64,000 nucleotides of DNA from Sphingomonas sp. (lineage in GTDB: Bacteria > Pseudomonadota > Alphaproteobacteria > Sphingomonadales > Sphingomonadaceae): positions 992,001 to 1,056,000 of the forward strand of contig NZ_JAGIAM010000001.1 of the NCBI RefSeq assembly GCF_017744835.1. The letters are read 5' to 3'. Of the stretch, positions 17,417-27,678 are shown in pieces (within the stretch, counting starts at the first letter, position 1; every line of letters begins with the position of its first letter). The translations under genes were made by a program, and so were the position numbers. The notes below the pieces were generated by a model, which was not told where the DNA came from, made no database searches, and worked only from the letters and a program-made list of their open reading frames with translations.

Positions 17417-18939
17417 CCGAAGCAGCGGCCGCCGCAGGCGAGGACATCAACACGCTCGCCAAGGGCGGGCGAACCAACATCCTCGGCTTCATCCTGCGCC
17501 TGGCCGCGCGGCTTCCGTTCCTGTTCATCGCCGGTCGCGCCTACGGGCCGGACATCGTCGGCCGCTATGCGATCGCGGTGCTGGTGATCGAAGTCGCCGC
17601 GCTGATCGCGACGCTGGGATTGAAGCGCGGGCTCGCGCAGGCGCTGGCCGCCACCGATCGCCCGCATGCGCACGTCGTATGGGACGCGCTGACCGTCGCG
17701 CTCGGCGCCTCGGCGGTGGCGAGCGCGGTGCTGATCGCCTTTCCCCAGGCGCTCTTCCCCAACAGCCCGGTGATGGGGCTCGAGCGATTGCTGCCGCTGG
17801 TGGTGTTCGCGATCGCGATCTCGGACGTGACGCTCGCCGCGCTCGCCTATCGGCACAATATCGGCGCCTCGGTGACGGCGCGCGCGATCATCGAACCCTG
17901 GACGATCAGCATCGCGGCCTGGATCTTCTCCTATGTCTCGGCGCGCGACGGGCTGATGTTCGCCTATGTGTTGTCGATGACCGCGGCGGTGATCGCGTCG
18001 GTGGTGCCGTTCCTCAAGGAATATGGCCTGCCGCGCGGCTGGCGGCCGCGGCTGGTCGAGATCGTGGGGCTCGCCCGGCGCAACGCTCCGCTGGCAGGCG
18101 CCGATGCGATCGAATGGGGGACGCGCAACGTCGACCGTTTCATCCTGGGCCTGCTCTTCACGCCCTCGGTGGTCGGCATCTATTATATGGCGCAGCAGGT
18201 CGCCTCGGTGCCGCAGCGATTGAAGTCGAGCTTCGATCCGATCCTCGGCCCGGTCGTGACCCAGAGCCTGGCGGTTGATGATCGCAAGGCCGTCGCCAAG
18301 CAGGTCCGCCAGGTGGGCTTCTGGGTCATCAGCGCCCAGGCAGCCCTCTTCGTCGTCTTCGCCATTCCCGCCGAGGGCGTGATGGGGCTGATCGGCCGCG
18401 AGTTCGTTGCCGGCGCCGGCGCGCTGTGCATCCTGCTCGTCGCCGAAGTGTTCGCCTCCACCGGCGCGGTGTGCGAGACGGCGCTCGTCTATATGGCGCG
18501 CCACCGCAATCTGATGATCTCGATCTGCGTGCTGCTCCTCCAGATCGTGCTGAGCTTCGTCTTCATCGGGATCGCGCGCGCCGAGGGTTGGCCCGAGCAG
18601 GTCCAGGCGGCCGGCCCGGCAGTGGCACTCGCATTGTCGGTGACGCTCGGATCGACCGCGAAGGCGATCATGCTGCGCTCCATGCTCAAGGCGCCGGTGA
18701 TCAGCATCCGCCCCAGCTTCTTCGTCGCGATCGGCGTGGCGGCGCTGGTCGGCTCGGCCTTCATGTCGCTGCCGCACCAATATGAATGGGCCGAGCTCAG
18801 CCTCGGCATGCCCGCGATCCTGATCACCTTCCTCTTCGTGATGATCAAGTTCGGCTTCGACGACGAAGACCGCGCGCTCTTCCGCAAGGTCCCGAAGGAA
18901 GAGGAGGTACCCGCGCTGCCGGCGACCGAGAAGCTCTGA
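17413..18939 (+). CDS. Polysaccharide biosynthesis / flippase-type membrane protein (MATE/Wzx-like)
   Basis: The 508-residue protein has about 12 to 14 hydrophobic segments. It begins with the usual flippase layout: a short cytoplasmic leader, then [21 protein letters not shown], and further on [20 protein letters not shown], as in Wzx and lipid-linked oligosaccharide exporters. The C-terminus is acidic and cytoplasmic. The start is a TTG overlapping the polA stop by 4 bases, so it is probably co-transcribed with polA. No glycosyltransferase cluster is adjacent, so the substrate is unknown. Confidence 0.8.
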   Translation: MTEAAAAAGEDINTLAKGGRTNILGFILRLAARLPFLFIAGRAYGPDIVGRYAIAVLVIEVAALIATLGLKRGLAQALAATDRPHAHVVWDALTVALGASAVASAVLIAFPQALFPNSPVMGLERLLPLVVFAIAISDVTLAALAYRHNIGASVTARAIIEPWTISIAAWIFSYVSARDGLMFAYVLSMTAAVIASVVPFLKEYGLPRGWRPRLVEIVGLARRNAPLAGADAIEWGTRNVDRFILGLLFTPSVVGIYYMAQQVASVPQRLKSSFDPILGPVVTQSLAVDDRKAVAKQVRQVGFWVISAQAALFVVFAIPAEGVMGLIGREFVAGAGALCILLVAEVFASTGAVCETALVYMARHRNLMISICVLLLQIVLSFVFIGIARAEGWPEQVQAAGPAVALALSVTLGSTAKAIMLRSMLKAPVISIRPSFFVAIGVAALVGSAFMSLPHQYEWAELSLGMPAILITFLFVMIKFGFDDEDRALFRKVPKEEEVPALPATEKL

Positions 18940-18950
18940 AGCAAATCCTG

Positions 18951-18965
18951 CCCAGCCAAGCTGGG
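18951..18965. terminator. Hairpin between convergent flippase and purH genes
   Basis: CCCAGC-CAA-GCTGGG is a perfect 6-base stem with a 3-base loop in the 36-base gap between two converging genes. There is no T-run on either side. Its position suggests a shared transcription end. Confidence 0.45.
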
Positions 18966-18975
18966 GAGGAATGGC

Positions 18976-20547
18976 TCAATGCCGGAAGTGGCGCATTCCC
19001 GTGAACACCATCGCCAGCCCCGCCGCGTCGGCGGCGGCGATGACTTCCTCGTCGCGGATCGAGCCGCCCGGCTGGATCACTGCGGTGGCGCCCGCCTCGA
19101 CTGCCGCGAGCAGTCCGTCGGCGAAGGGGAAGAAGGCGTCCGACGCGACGGCGCTGCCGATCGTCCGCGGCTCGGCCCAGCCGGCCTTGTCGGCGGCGTC
19201 CTTGGCCTTCCACGCCGCGATCCGCGCGCTCTCCAGCCGGTTCATCTGGCCGGCGCCGACGCCGGCGGTGCTGCCGCCCTTGGCATAGACGATCGCGTTC
19301 GACTTGACGTGCTTGGCCACGGTCCAGGCGAAGAGGCAGTCGGCGAGCTCCTGATCGCTCGGCGCTCGCTTGGTGACGACCTTGAGGTCCTCGCGCGTGA
19401 TCATGCCGTTGTCGCGCGACTGGATCAGGAATCCGCCGGCGATCGACTTCATCGCGCGGCCGCGGCGCGCCGGGTCGGGAAGCTCGCCGGTGAGCAGCAG
19501 GCGCAGGTTCTTCTTGCGCGCGAAGACTTCGCGGGCGGCCTCGTCGGCGTCGGGCGCGGCGACGACTTCGGTGAAGATGCCCGAGATCGCCTCCGCGGTC
19601 GGCCCGTCGAGCGGGCGGTTGACCGCGATGATCCCGCCGAAGGCCGAGACCGAGTCGCACGCCAGCGCCGCCTGATAGGCCTCGATCAGCGTGTCGGCGC
19701 TCGCGACGCCGCACGGGTTGGCGTGCTTGACGATCACCACCGTCGGCGGGCCGTCGCGGAACTCGCTGACCAGCTCGAGCGCGGCGTCGGCGTCGTTGTA
19801 GTTGTTGTAGCTGAGCTCCTTGCCCTGGACCTGCTTCGCCTGCGCGATGCCGTTCACCCCGCCTGATGCCTGGGTGTAGAGCGCCGCGATCTGGTGGGGA
19901 TTCTCGCCGTAGCGCAGCTCGGCCTGCTTGATCATCGGCACCGAGACGCTGTCGGGGAAGCGCTCGCCCTGGTCGACATGCGCGAACCAGCCCGCGATCG
20001 CGGCGTCGTAGGCGGCGGTCGCCTGATAGGCCTTCATCGCAAAGCGGCGGCGCTGCTCGAGCGTGGTGCTGCCGCCATGGACCAGCGGGTAATCGGTCGG
20101 GTCGGTCAGGATCGCGACCGATTCATGGTTCTTGGCGGCCGAGCGGACCATCGACGGGCCGCCGATATCGATATTCTCGATGATCTCCTCGCGCCCGGCG
20201 CCGCGCGCGACGGTCTGGGCGAAGGGATAGAGATTGACCACGACCAGGTCGATCGCGCCGATTTCATGCTCCTGCATCGAGGCGACATGCTCGGGATTGT
20301 CGCGCACCGCCAGCAGCCCGCCGTGCACCTTGGGGTGCAGCGTCTTGACGCGGCCGTCCATCATCTCGGGGAAGCCGGTCAGGTCCGAGATGTCGCGCAC
20401 CGGGAGCCCCGCGTCGCGCAGTGCCCTGGCGGTGCCGCCGGTGGAGACGAGATCGACTCCCTGGGCAGCCAGTGCCTGGCCGAGTTCGACGATTCCGGTC
20501 TTGTCCGAGACCGAAAGGAGCGCGCGCTTGATCTGTACCTGGTCCAT
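18976..20547 (-). CDS. purH: Bifunctional AICAR transformylase / IMP cyclohydrolase
   Basis: PurH carries out the last two steps of IMP synthesis. The 523-residue protein has an N-terminal MGS-like cyclohydrolase domain (about 1-195) with [26 protein letters not shown] and [15 protein letters not shown]. The C-terminal transformylase domain contains the catalytic Lys-His in [13 protein letters not shown]. Length is normal. It is the third gene of an rpe-heparinase-purH run on the minus strand, 47 bases after the heparinase gene. Confidence 0.98.
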   Translation of the reverse strand: MDQVQIKRALLSVSDKTGIVELGQALAAQGVDLVSTGGTARALRDAGLPVRDISDLTGFPEMMDGRVKTLHPKVHGGLLAVRDNPEHVASMQEHEIGAIDLVVVNLYPFAQTVARGAGREEIIENIDIGGPSMVRSAAKNHESVAILTDPTDYPLVHGGSTTLEQRRRFAMKAYQATAAYDAAIAGWFAHVDQGERFPDSVSVPMIKQAELRYGENPHQIAALYTQASGGVNGIAQAKQVQGKELSYNNYNDADAALELVSEFRDGPPTVVIVKHANPCGVASADTLIEAYQAALACDSVSAFGGIIAVNRPLDGPTAEAISGIFTEVVAAPDADEAAREVFARKKNLRLLLTGELPDPARRGRAMKSIAGGFLIQSRDNGMITREDLKVVTKRAPSDQELADCLFAWTVAKHVKSNAIVYAKGGSTAGVGAGQMNRLESARIAAWKAKDAADKAGWAEPRTIGSAVASDAFFPFADGLLAAVEAGATAVIQPGGSIRDEEVIAAADAAGLAMVFTGMRHFRH

Positions 20548-20594
20548 GGCCCGCTCCCTCTAAGGATCGAGGGGCGGGTGGCAACCCCTCGGCG

Positions 20595-22328
20595 TCATTT
20601 CGCCCGGTGGAAGAGCCAGCTCACATTGGCGCCGCCCGCGGGGGTCTCGGCGGCGATGACGAGCTGGCGGCTCGGCACCGCGCGGCCGCGCGCGTCGATC
20701 CAGACGCTGTCCTCGGTCGCCAGCGCGCCGCCCTTGCAGCGGAACTGCCACAGCCGGCCATTGGCGGTGCGCAGAATCGCCGCCTGGCCGTCGGCGGTCG
20801 GGGTGACCTCGACCTGCGGATGGAGGTGGAAGCGCACTGCGAAGCCCGTGTCGCCCTTGCGCCGGCGCCGGTCGGCGGGGAGCAGCATATCCTCGCCGCG
20901 CACGTCGCGCCCGTCGTGCGACATGGCGAGCACGCGACGGTGGAGCAGGCCGAAGCGGCGGACATAGCCGTCGTGGCTCGCCTCGACCCGGCTGCCGTTC
21001 TCGGTCTCCTGCCGCGCCAGCTCGACTTCGACGACGCCGCGGCCGAGCGTGCCGTCGGGGTGGATCGCCGTCGAATTGCTGTCGCCGACCACCAGAGTCG
21101 AATGCGCCGCGGTGGTGCGCAGCCCCTCCATCAGCTCGGCGGGAAGCTGGCGCAGCCCTGCGCGCGCGCCGCCGCAATTGACCACGATCCGGTCGGGCCC
21201 GTCGGAAAGCTCGAAGGCGAGCGTCGAGGCGCAGCCCCCCTCGACCACGCGCGCGACCGGCGGCGGAGCGGCGTCCATGATCAGCACCGCACTGCCCGCG
21301 GCGAGCCGCTGATAGCCCCATTCGCGCGCCTGCTTGAGCGGCCGCGTGCGCACCCCGGTCGCCGCGATGATCTGGTCGACTGCCTCGCCCGCCATCGGCC
21401 CCGCGCCCTGCCAGCTCGCCAGCCCGCGGTCGCCATGGCAGATGCCGAGCAGCGCCGCGACCGCGCGGGTGCGCGCCGCCAGCACGAACTCGGGCGCCTC
21501 GAGCCGCCGCGTCGCATAGCTCTCGGCCAGCATCGTCAGCAGCTGGATCGCGTCGATCTGCGCGGCGGGCGAGCGCGAGACCACGCCGCCGTCCTCGAAC
21601 AGCGAATGGCTGAGCGCGCGGCGCAGCCCCGCCTCGCCGAACGCGCGCCGCGGGTCGCCGCCGGGCATGACCAGCCCCGCCGCGAGCAGCCCGCACCAGG
21701 CCGCGATCCGCGCCGAGCCCGCCTGCGCCCGGTCGGCCGCGCGATCGAGGTGCCGCGCGCCGCGGGCGAGCGCGTGGAGCACGCTCGAGCGATAGACCAG
21801 GTCGGGCGCCGACAGGATCAGCGGCGCGTGCGCGGTCCAGAACAGGATGCGCCGGCCCCAGAGGTCGGGCCGCCACGCGCCGTCGGTCACCTTCTCGCCG
21901 TGCACCGCGAGCCAGCGCCGCAGGATCGCCTCGGCGACCGGCGCGGCATGGACGCGCGTCGCGACGCTCGACAGGTCGCGCAGCCAGGCGAAGCTCTGCA
22001 GATAATCGTCGAAGCGATGCGTCCAGTCGGGCCGCGCGAAGTCGATCCCCTCGATCTCGCGCAGCTCGCCCTGGAAGAGCATCATGCCCTCGAGCAGCGC
22101 GCGCCCGCGCTCGATGTCGCCGAAGAAGGGATCCTCGGGCACTGCGATCAGCTTGAGCGGATGGCGGCCCTTCAGCCGCATCGCATGGAAGGGCGTCCCC
22201 CAGGTCAGGCGCTGCAGCCGCTCGGCCAGCCGCTCGCCCAGGCTCAGCCCGCGGTCGCTCGCGAGGCGGATGAGCCGCTTGCCCTCCTCGACCCCGTCGG
22301 CGCCGGGGCCGGGCGTCTGGTCGTTCAC
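20595..22328 (-). CDS. Heparinase II/III family protein
   Basis: The 577-residue protein has the two-part layout of the family: a helical (alpha/alpha) N-terminal half (about 40-320) and a beta-sandwich C-terminal half with [16 protein letters not shown] and [17 protein letters not shown]. No signal peptide is visible, unlike secreted polysaccharide lyases. Such cytoplasmic-looking members next to purH are common in Alphaproteobacteria, but their substrate is not known to me. It overlaps rpe by 4 bases (ATGA) and precedes purH. Confidence 0.88.
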   Translation of the reverse strand: MNDQTPGPGADGVEEGKRLIRLASDRGLSLGERLAERLQRLTWGTPFHAMRLKGRHPLKLIAVPEDPFFGDIERGRALLEGMMLFQGELREIEGIDFARPDWTHRFDDYLQSFAWLRDLSSVATRVHAAPVAEAILRRWLAVHGEKVTDGAWRPDLWGRRILFWTAHAPLILSAPDLVYRSSVLHALARGARHLDRAADRAQAGSARIAAWCGLLAAGLVMPGGDPRRAFGEAGLRRALSHSLFEDGGVVSRSPAAQIDAIQLLTMLAESYATRRLEAPEFVLAARTRAVAALLGICHGDRGLASWQGAGPMAGEAVDQIIAATGVRTRPLKQAREWGYQRLAAGSAVLIMDAAPPPVARVVEGGCASTLAFELSDGPDRIVVNCGGARAGLRQLPAELMEGLRTTAAHSTLVVGDSNSTAIHPDGTLGRGVVEVELARQETENGSRVEASHDGYVRRFGLLHRRVLAMSHDGRDVRGEDMLLPADRRRRKGDTGFAVRFHLHPQVEVTPTADGQAAILRTANGRLWQFRCKGGALATEDSVWIDARGRAVPSRQLVIAAETPAGGANVSWLFHRAK

Positions 22329-22984
22329 CCCGCCCTTAGCGCCGCGATGTTGGCGGCATAGCGGTCTGGCCCGCCGGTGAAGGTGGCGGTGCCGGCGACC
22401 AGCGCGTCGGCGCCCGCCGCGATCACGCGCGGCGCGGTCTCGCGGTCGACGCCGCCGTCGACCTCGAGGTCGATCGCCCGCCCGCTCGCCTCGATGCGGC
22501 GGCGGAGCTCGGTGATCTTGGGAAGCTGGCTCTCGATGAACTTCTGCCCGCCGAAGCCCGGGTTGACGCTCATCACCAGGATCAGGTCGACCAGGTCCAT
22601 CACATGCTCGACCACGTCGACCGGAGTCGCGGGATTGAGCACCACGCCGGCGCGCTTGCCCAGCGCCTTGATCGTCTGGAGCGTGCGGTGGAGATGCGGC
22701 CCCGCCTCGGGATGGACCGAGATGGTGTCGGCGCCCGCATCGGCGAAGGCAGCGAGCATCGGGTCGACCGGCGCGATCATCAGATGCACGTCGAACGGCT
22801 TGCTCGTGTGCGGGCGCAGCGCCTTGATCACCCCCGGCCCGATCGTGATGTTGGGCACGAAATGCCCGTCCATCACGTCGACATGGATCCAGTCGGCGCC
22901 GGCGGCGTCGATGGCGCGGATTTCCTCTCCCAGCCGCGCGAAGTCGGCGGAGAGGATCGAGGGTGCGATGCGGACGGCGGCCAT
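22325..22984 (-). CDS. rpe: Ribulose-phosphate 3-epimerase
   Basis: Rpe interconverts ribulose 5-phosphate and xylulose 5-phosphate in the pentose phosphate pathway. The 219-residue TIM-barrel protein has both signature stretches, [17 protein letters not shown] (about 34-50) and [15 protein letters not shown] (about 136-150), as well as the phosphate-binding VDGGVD region near 178. Length is typical. It leads the rpe-heparinase-purH run. Confidence 0.98.
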   Translation of the reverse strand: MAAVRIAPSILSADFARLGEEIRAIDAAGADWIHVDVMDGHFVPNITIGPGVIKALRPHTSKPFDVHLMIAPVDPMLAAFADAGADTISVHPEAGPHLHRTLQTIKALGKRAGVVLNPATPVDVVEHVMDLVDLILVMSVNPGFGGQKFIESQLPKITELRRRIEASGRAIDLEVDGGVDRETAPRVIAAGADALVAGTATFTGGPDRYAANIAALRAG

Positions 22985-23064
22985 GCCATGGTCCTTAGCA
23001 TGGCCCGAGTCGCGCGCAACCGGCTGCGCGCCGCGGCTCGCCCGATCGGGGACTCGGGCGGGCT

Positions 23065-23253
23065 CTAATCCTTGCTCACATGCTCGGGCTTGCCCTTGCG
23101 CTTGCTGTGGGCGAGTTCCTCGAGCTCCTTCTCGGTCATCGATTCGACCATCTGCTTCGACGCGCCCTTGAGCTCGGACTTGGGCGTGTCGCCGCGCTTG
23201 GCGGAGAGGGCGGCGCCGGCCGCCTTCTGCTGGGCTGCGGATTTGGCTGGCAT
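23065..23253 (-). CDS. DUF3008 family small protein
   Basis: This 62-residue, lysine-rich protein begins [20 protein letters not shown] and ends in a charged tail, the pattern of DUF3008 proteins. Their function is not established. I chose the ATG at 23253, which has GGAG at the right distance, over an upstream in-frame ATG at 23274 without a ribosome site. An EcfG-like promoter (GGAAC-N17-GGTT) lies just upstream, so general stress control is likely but inferred. It is divergent from csaA. Confidence 0.85.
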   Translation of the reverse strand: MPAKSAAQQKAAGAALSAKRGDTPKSELKGASKQMVESMTEKELEELAHSKRKGKPEHVSKD

Positions 23254-23280
23254 GGTTTTGCTCCTTGACTGCACGGCATC

Positions 23281-23306
23281 AACCGGGATCGTGCCGCACT
23301 CGTTCC
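23281..23306 (-). promoter_or_regulatory. EcfG-like general stress promoter upstream of the DUF3008 gene
   Basis: On the minus strand the sequence reads GGAAC, 17 bases, then GGTT, one base away from the alphaproteobacterial EcfG consensus GGAAC-N16/17-CGTT. The -10 part lies 27 bases before the chosen ATG, leaving room for a short leader with the ribosome site. The same GGAAC-N17-GGTT form occurs at 29911-29936. Confidence 0.5.
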
Positions 23307-23321
23307 CCCAAAGAGGTACCC

Positions 23322-23693
23322 ATGCACGTCACGCACGATCCCGCCGCCCCCGCTGCCGAGACGATCGGCTTCGACCAGTTCCTGGCGGTCGACATCCGCG
23401 TCGGCACGATCGTCGAAGCGCTGCCCTTCCCGGAGGCGCGCAAGCCCGCCTATCGGCTGGTGATCGATTTCGGCCCCACCATCGGGCGCAAACGCTCCTC
23501 CGCGCAGATCACCGAGAATTACGCGCTCGAGAACCTGCCGGGGATGCAGGTGGCCGCCGTGGTCAATTTCCCGCCGCGCCAGATCGGGCCGGTCATGTCC
23601 GAAGTGCTGACGCTCGGCTTCCCCGATGCCGAGGGCAAGGTGATGCTCTTCCACCCCAGCCGGCCTGTGCCGAATGGGGGCAGGCTGTTCTGA
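23322..23693 (+). CDS. csaA: tRNA-binding domain protein, CsaA-type
   Basis: CsaA-type proteins are stand-alone OB-fold tRNA-binding domains, described as secretion-related chaperones in Bacillus. The 123-residue product has the fold's conserved stretch DIRVGTIVEALPFPEARKPA (about 24-43), then IDFGPTIGRKRSSAQIT and PPRQIGPVMSEVLTLG. I chose the ATG at 23322, preceded by AAGAGG; the upstream in-frame ATG lacks support. Whether it acts as a chaperone or on tRNA here is open. Confidence 0.88.
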   Translation: MHVTHDPAAPAAETIGFDQFLAVDIRVGTIVEALPFPEARKPAYRLVIDFGPTIGRKRSSAQITENYALENLPGMQVAAVVNFPPRQIGPVMSEVLTLGFPDAEGKVMLFHPSRPVPNGGRLF

Positions 23694-23763
23694 TCGATTC
23701 CTCGTTGACGACGCTCCCCGGCGGCATAGTCTCGCTCGTAACGAGAAGATGGAGGGGGACATC

Positions 23764-24327
23764 ATGCATCTGAAGGTCGCATTGGCGCTCGCCGCGGTAG
23801 TGCCCGCGGTGTTCGCGGCGCCGGGTATCGCGCAGGATCAGCAGAGCCAGGACGCTGCGCTCGCGGAGAAGGTGATCAACAACACCAACCCGGCAAGCTT
23901 CCAGTCCTATGGCTTCGCGCCCAAGCCCAAGCTGGTGAAGGACGAGGCGGTCCAGGGCGGCAAGGCGCTGCGCCTGCCGGTGAGCGGTGAAGGCAATCCG
24001 TGGAGCATGGGCGTCAACGTGCCCCTGCTCAAGCCCGTCAAGGCGGGCGACAAGCTCGTCCTCGCCTTCTATGTGCGGCTCGACAAAGCCCAGGCCGGTG
24101 TTGCCAGCGCCAAACTTGCTTCGGCCCAAATCCAGCTTTCGGCCGCGCCCTATACCGCGATCTTCGGCAAGGGCTTCGACGTGACCCCGGAATGGAAGTT
24201 TCTCCAGGTCTCCGGCAAGGCGGACAAGGACTATGCGGCCGGGGCGCTCGCGGCCGCCTTCCACGTCAACACCGGCAAGCACGTGATCGACCTGGGCCCG
24301 GTGGCGGTGGTCAATTTGGGGCAATAG
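23764..24327 (+). CDS. Secreted CBM-like beta-sandwich protein of unknown function
   Basis: The 187-residue protein has a clear signal peptide (to about residue 23, ...FAAPGIAQD). A domain follows resembling the carbohydrate-binding modules seen at the N-terminus of some secreted glycosidases, with WSMGVNVPLLKPVKAGDKLV and TPEWKFLQVSGKA. No catalytic domain is attached. GGAGGGGG precedes the ATG at 23764. A polysaccharide-binding periplasmic role is plausible but inferred only from the fold-like pattern. Confidence 0.65.
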   Translation: MHLKVALALAAVVPAVFAAPGIAQDQQSQDAALAEKVINNTNPASFQSYGFAPKPKLVKDEAVQGGKALRLPVSGEGNPWSMGVNVPLLKPVKAGDKLVLAFYVRLDKAQAGVASAKLASAQIQLSAAPYTAIFGKGFDVTPEWKFLQVSGKADKDYAAGALAAAFHVNTGKHVIDLGPVAVVNLGQ

Positions 24328-24328
24328 C

Positions 24329-25060
24329 TCAGGCGCGCCGCGCGGTGACGAGATAGTCCAGGCTGGTGTCGTTGCTCAGCACGAAGCCGCGCGCCGGCGA
24401 GAAGCCCAGCCCGCGCAGGTTGCTGACTTCCAGCCCCGCGCCGACCAGCAGCGCGCTCAGCTCGTCGGGAGTCAGGAACGCCTCCCAGTCGTGCGTGCCC
24501 TTGGGGATCGCGCCGGTGCCTTCGCCGAGGGTGATCATCGCCAGCCGCGATAGCGGCGTGCGGTTGGGGGTCGAGAGGATCATCAGTCCGCCGGGCGCGA
24601 GCGCATCGGCCAGGCCGGCGACGAAGTTGGCCGGGTTCGCCACATGCTCGATCACTTCCATCGACACGACCAGATCGAACTTGCGGCCGGCGAGATCCTC
24701 GATTCCACCCGCGACATATTCGACATCCAGCCCCATTGCCTCGGCATGCGCGCGCGCGGCGCCCACGTTCTCGGGCGCCGCATCGACTCCGGTCGCGCGC
24801 GCGCCGAGCCGGGCGAGCGGCTCGGTGAGCAGGCCGGCGCCGCAGCCGACGTCGATCGCGGTGCGGCCCGCCAGCGGCGCGAAGGAGGCGGGATCGACGT
24901 CCCAATGCGCGTCCACCGCCTCGCGGACATAGGCCAGCCGCGCCGGATTCAGCCGGTGGAGCATCGCCGAGGATCCCCTGGGATCCCACCAGTCCTTCGC
25001 CAGCTTGCCGAAATGCTCAGCTTGGGCGGGGTCAATCGTTGCTTTGGTTGCGCTAGCCAT
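24329..25060 (-). CDS. ubiG: Ubiquinone biosynthesis O-methyltransferase UbiG
   Basis: UbiG carries out both O-methylation steps of ubiquinone synthesis. The 243-residue protein has the family N-terminus (EHFGKLAKDWWDPRGSSAML), the SAM-binding motif I DVGCGAGLLTEPLARLG (about 70-86), and EVIEHV. Length and spacing are normal. It is divergent from lysC, an arrangement often seen in Alphaproteobacteria, and ends one base after the stop of the secreted-protein gene. Confidence 0.96.
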   Translation of the reverse strand: MASATKATIDPAQAEHFGKLAKDWWDPRGSSAMLHRLNPARLAYVREAVDAHWDVDPASFAPLAGRTAIDVGCGAGLLTEPLARLGARATGVDAAPENVGAARAHAEAMGLDVEYVAGGIEDLAGRKFDLVVSMEVIEHVANPANFVAGLADALAPGGLMILSTPNRTPLSRLAMITLGEGTGAIPKGTHDWEAFLTPDELSALLVGAGLEVSNLRGLGFSPARGFVLSNDTSLDYLVTARRA

Positions 25061-25118
25061 TCGCGCCTCCTATCAGGGCGCCCCATCCTTCCCAAGGCCC
25101 GGAAACAAGCTACCAGCC

Positions 25119-26390
25119 ATGGCACGCATCGTGATGAAGTTCGGCGGCACCTCGATGGCCGGCATCGAGCGTATCCGGAACGTCGCGGCGCGCGTCAAGC
25201 GCGAGTGGGACGCAGGCAACCAGGTCGCGGTTGTCGTCTCCGCGATGGCCGGCGAGACCGACCGGCTCGTCAATTTCTGCCGCGAAGCCAGCTCGCTCTA
25301 CGATCCACGCGAATATGACGTGGTGGTGGCCAGCGGCGAGCAGATCACCAGCGGGCTGCTGGCGATGACGCTCCAGGCGATCGGCGTGCCGGCGCGCTCG
25401 TGGCTCGGCTGGCAGCTGCCGGTCAACACCGACGGCGCCTTCGCCAAGGCGCGGATCGGCGACATCGAGACCGGGCCACTGCTCGCTAGCATGGCGGCGG
25501 GCGAAGTCGCGGTGATCCCGGGATTCCAGGGGCTGCACGAGGGCCGCATCACCACGCTTGGCCGCGGCGGATCGGATACCTCGGCAGTGGCGGTGGCGGC
25601 GGCGGTCAAGGCCGATCGCTGCGACATCTACACCGACGTCGACGGCGTCTACACGACCGACCCGCGCATCGTGCCCAGGGCGCGCAAGCTCAAGAAGGTT
25701 ACGTACGAGGAAATGCTGGAGCTCGCCAGCGTCGGGGCCAAGGTGCTCCAGACGCGCTCGGTGGGGCTGGCGATGAAGGAACAGGTCCGTGTCCAGGTGC
25801 TGTCGTCGTTCACCGGCGAGAATGCGCCGATGGCGGACACGCTGCCCGGAACGATGATCGTGGGCGAAGAGGAGATTCAGGACGTGGAAAGCCAGCTCAT
25901 CACCGGCATCGCGCACGACAAGAACGAAGCCAAGATCACGCTGGTCGCGGTGCCCGACAAGCCCGGCGCGGTGGCGTCGATCTTCAATCCGCTGGCCGAG
26001 GCCAACATCAACGTGGACATGATCATCCAGAACATCGCGCACCAGAGCGCGGGTTCGGCGAGCGCTACCGACGTGACCTTCACCGTGCCTTCGGCCGACC
26101 TCGCCCGCTCGATCGAGACGCTCAACCAGTCCAAGGCCGAGATCGGCTTCGCCGAGCTGCTCCAGGACACGCGCGTCGCCAAGATCTCGGTGGTGGGCGT
26201 GGGCATGCGCAGCCATGCCGGCGTCGCCGCGACGATGTTCAAGACTTTGGGCGCGCGCGGGATCAACATCCAGGCGATCACCACCTCGGAGATCAAGGTC
26301 TCGGTGCTGATCGACGAGGACGAGACCGAGCTCGCCGTGCGCGTGCTGCACACGGCCTATGGCCTCGACGCCGAGGATACCGCCGCCTGA
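25119..26390 (+). CDS. lysC: Aspartate kinase
   Basis: Aspartate kinase phosphorylates aspartate at the head of the Lys/Thr/Met pathway and is usually feedback-inhibited through its ACT domains. The 423-residue protein has KFGGTSM at residues 7-13 and GRGGSDTSAVA near 150. Two C-terminal ACT repeats (about 270-420) contain VAVPDKPGAVASIF and VVGVGMRSHAGVAATMF. The start MARIVMKFGG is standard; the frame is open further upstream but that overlaps ubiG. Confidence 0.97.
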   Translation: MARIVMKFGGTSMAGIERIRNVAARVKREWDAGNQVAVVVSAMAGETDRLVNFCREASSLYDPREYDVVVASGEQITSGLLAMTLQAIGVPARSWLGWQLPVNTDGAFAKARIGDIETGPLLASMAAGEVAVIPGFQGLHEGRITTLGRGGSDTSAVAVAAAVKADRCDIYTDVDGVYTTDPRIVPRARKLKKVTYEEMLELASVGAKVLQTRSVGLAMKEQVRVQVLSSFTGENAPMADTLPGTMIVGEEEIQDVESQLITGIAHDKNEAKITLVAVPDKPGAVASIFNPLAEANINVDMIIQNIAHQSAGSASATDVTFTVPSADLARSIETLNQSKAEIGFAELLQDTRVAKISVVGVGMRSHAGVAATMFKTLGARGINIQAITTSEIKVSVLIDEDETELAVRVLHTAYGLDAEDTAA

Positions 26391-26452
26391 CGCGCCTTTC
26401 CGGCGGTTTCGTGCAGGACCGGCGGGAAAATAGTTCGACTGCGGCGCCGCTG

Positions 26453-26884
26453 TCAGCGTTCGACCAGACGCCGAACCATGGGCCGCACCGTGGCGCAGCT
26501 CGGGGTGCCGTCGTTCGCGGTGCCGGTTATCCTGGTCTCGATGACGCCCCCGGTTCCGGCTGCGCGATCGAGAAGGTCTTCATCGATGTCGTGGATGTCG
26601 ATCTTGATCCGGCGGGACCAGGGTGACGCAGGGTCGCCGGCAAGCTGGCCGACTCGAATATACACGAATCGCCGCTCCGGGCCTTCGCGGCGTACCTGAT
26701 CGCCGAAGAAGCTGGGGCCGGGACCTACGCGGACCGGAAAATCGAATACGAGCGGCTCGCCCTCGCGCGATGATTTCGGATCCAGCGGCGTTCCGTCCTT
26801 CGCCTGCAGGCTGTAAGCCACGCCGGCTACGGGCGAATCGATGATCATGCGGAGCTTGACCAGGGCTTGAGCCGGGGCGGGCAT
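26453..26884 (-). CDS. DUF5990 family protein
   Basis: The 143-residue protein fits DUF5990: an N-terminal strand with LVKLRMIIDSPVAGVAYSLQ, then DFPVRVGPGPSFFGDQVRREG and RFVYIRVGQLAGDP. No function is known for this family. It has no signal peptide. It is convergent with lysC across about 60 bases and divergent from the YbhB-like gene. Confidence 0.78.
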   Translation of the reverse strand: MPAPAQALVKLRMIIDSPVAGVAYSLQAKDGTPLDPKSSREGEPLVFDFPVRVGPGPSFFGDQVRREGPERRFVYIRVGQLAGDPASPWSRRIKIDIHDIDEDLLDRAAGTGGVIETRITGTANDGTPSCATVRPMVRRLVER

Positions 26885-27058
26885 GCGGGATCATAACCTG
26901 GTGCGCTGAAGCCGGGAAGCGGAACGGTCCTTCTCGCCAGCCACTCCTGCCCGCGATTGATGAGTCCGGAGCCGAGCCTTGCGACGGGGCCGATGCGCCA
27001 TGGCGAGGAACGCTCTCCCGCCCCGCCGGTTTGGTGGGCGGTACCGTCGGAGAGCCCC

Positions 27059-27676
27059 ATGCTCGAACATGTTCCGCACTGGCTCGGCAGCGCGCTCAAG
27101 GGATTGCGCGCGGGCGCGGGCAAGCTGGCGATCGCGCAGTCCGATCTCGGCGCATTCGAGGCGCTGCATCTCGCCAGCCCCGCCTTCGCCAATGGCGCGC
27201 GCATGCCCGAACGCTTCACCGCCGACGGCGACGGCCTTTCGCCCCCGCTGTTCTGGACCGGCGTTCCCGAAGGCACCGAGCGGCTCGCGCTGATCGTCGA
27301 GGATCCCGACGCGCCTGCGCCCCAGCCGCTCGTCCATGCGCTGGTGTGGAACCTGCCGCCGCACGACGGCGAGCTTCGCGAAGGCGCGATCCGGCCGGAC
27401 GGTGCCGGCGGAGCCGGCGGCAGCGACGTCGGGCGCAACTCGTTCCTCGGCGAAGGCTGGCTGCCCCCCGATCCGCCGACCGGGCACGGCGCGCACCATT
27501 ATGCCTTCCAGCTCTTCGCGCTCGGCCCCGGACCCGATGCCGGCGACACGCCGGGGCGCGGCGCGGTGCTCAAGGCGATGGCGGGGCGTGTGCTCGCCGC
27601 GGGGCTGCTCACGGGTACTTATTCGCGCGGCGAAGAGGCGATGGCAGGCCCGGCCGTCGGCGTGGCGAGCGTCTAG
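27059..27676 (+). CDS. YbhB/YbcL family Raf kinase inhibitor-like protein (PEBP fold)
   Basis: The 205-residue protein carries the bacterial PEBP signatures LSPPLFWTGVPEGTERLAL and IVEDPDAPAPQPLVHALVW, followed by a Gly-rich loop and HHYAFQLFALG. It has an N-terminal extension of about 40 residues (LEHVPHWLGSALKGLRAG) seen in many members. I chose the ATG at 27059, since upstream in-frame Met codons lie in poorly conserved sequence. The SRPBCC gene begins 2 bases after its stop, so the two are probably co-transcribed. The molecular role is unknown. Confidence 0.85.
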   Translation: MLEHVPHWLGSALKGLRAGAGKLAIAQSDLGAFEALHLASPAFANGARMPERFTADGDGLSPPLFWTGVPEGTERLALIVEDPDAPAPQPLVHALVWNLPPHDGELREGAIRPDGAGGAGGSDVGRNSFLGEGWLPPDPPTGHGAHHYAFQLFALGPGPDAGDTPGRGAVLKAMAGRVLAAGLLTGTYSRGEEAMAGPAVGVASV

Positions 27677-27678
27677 CC

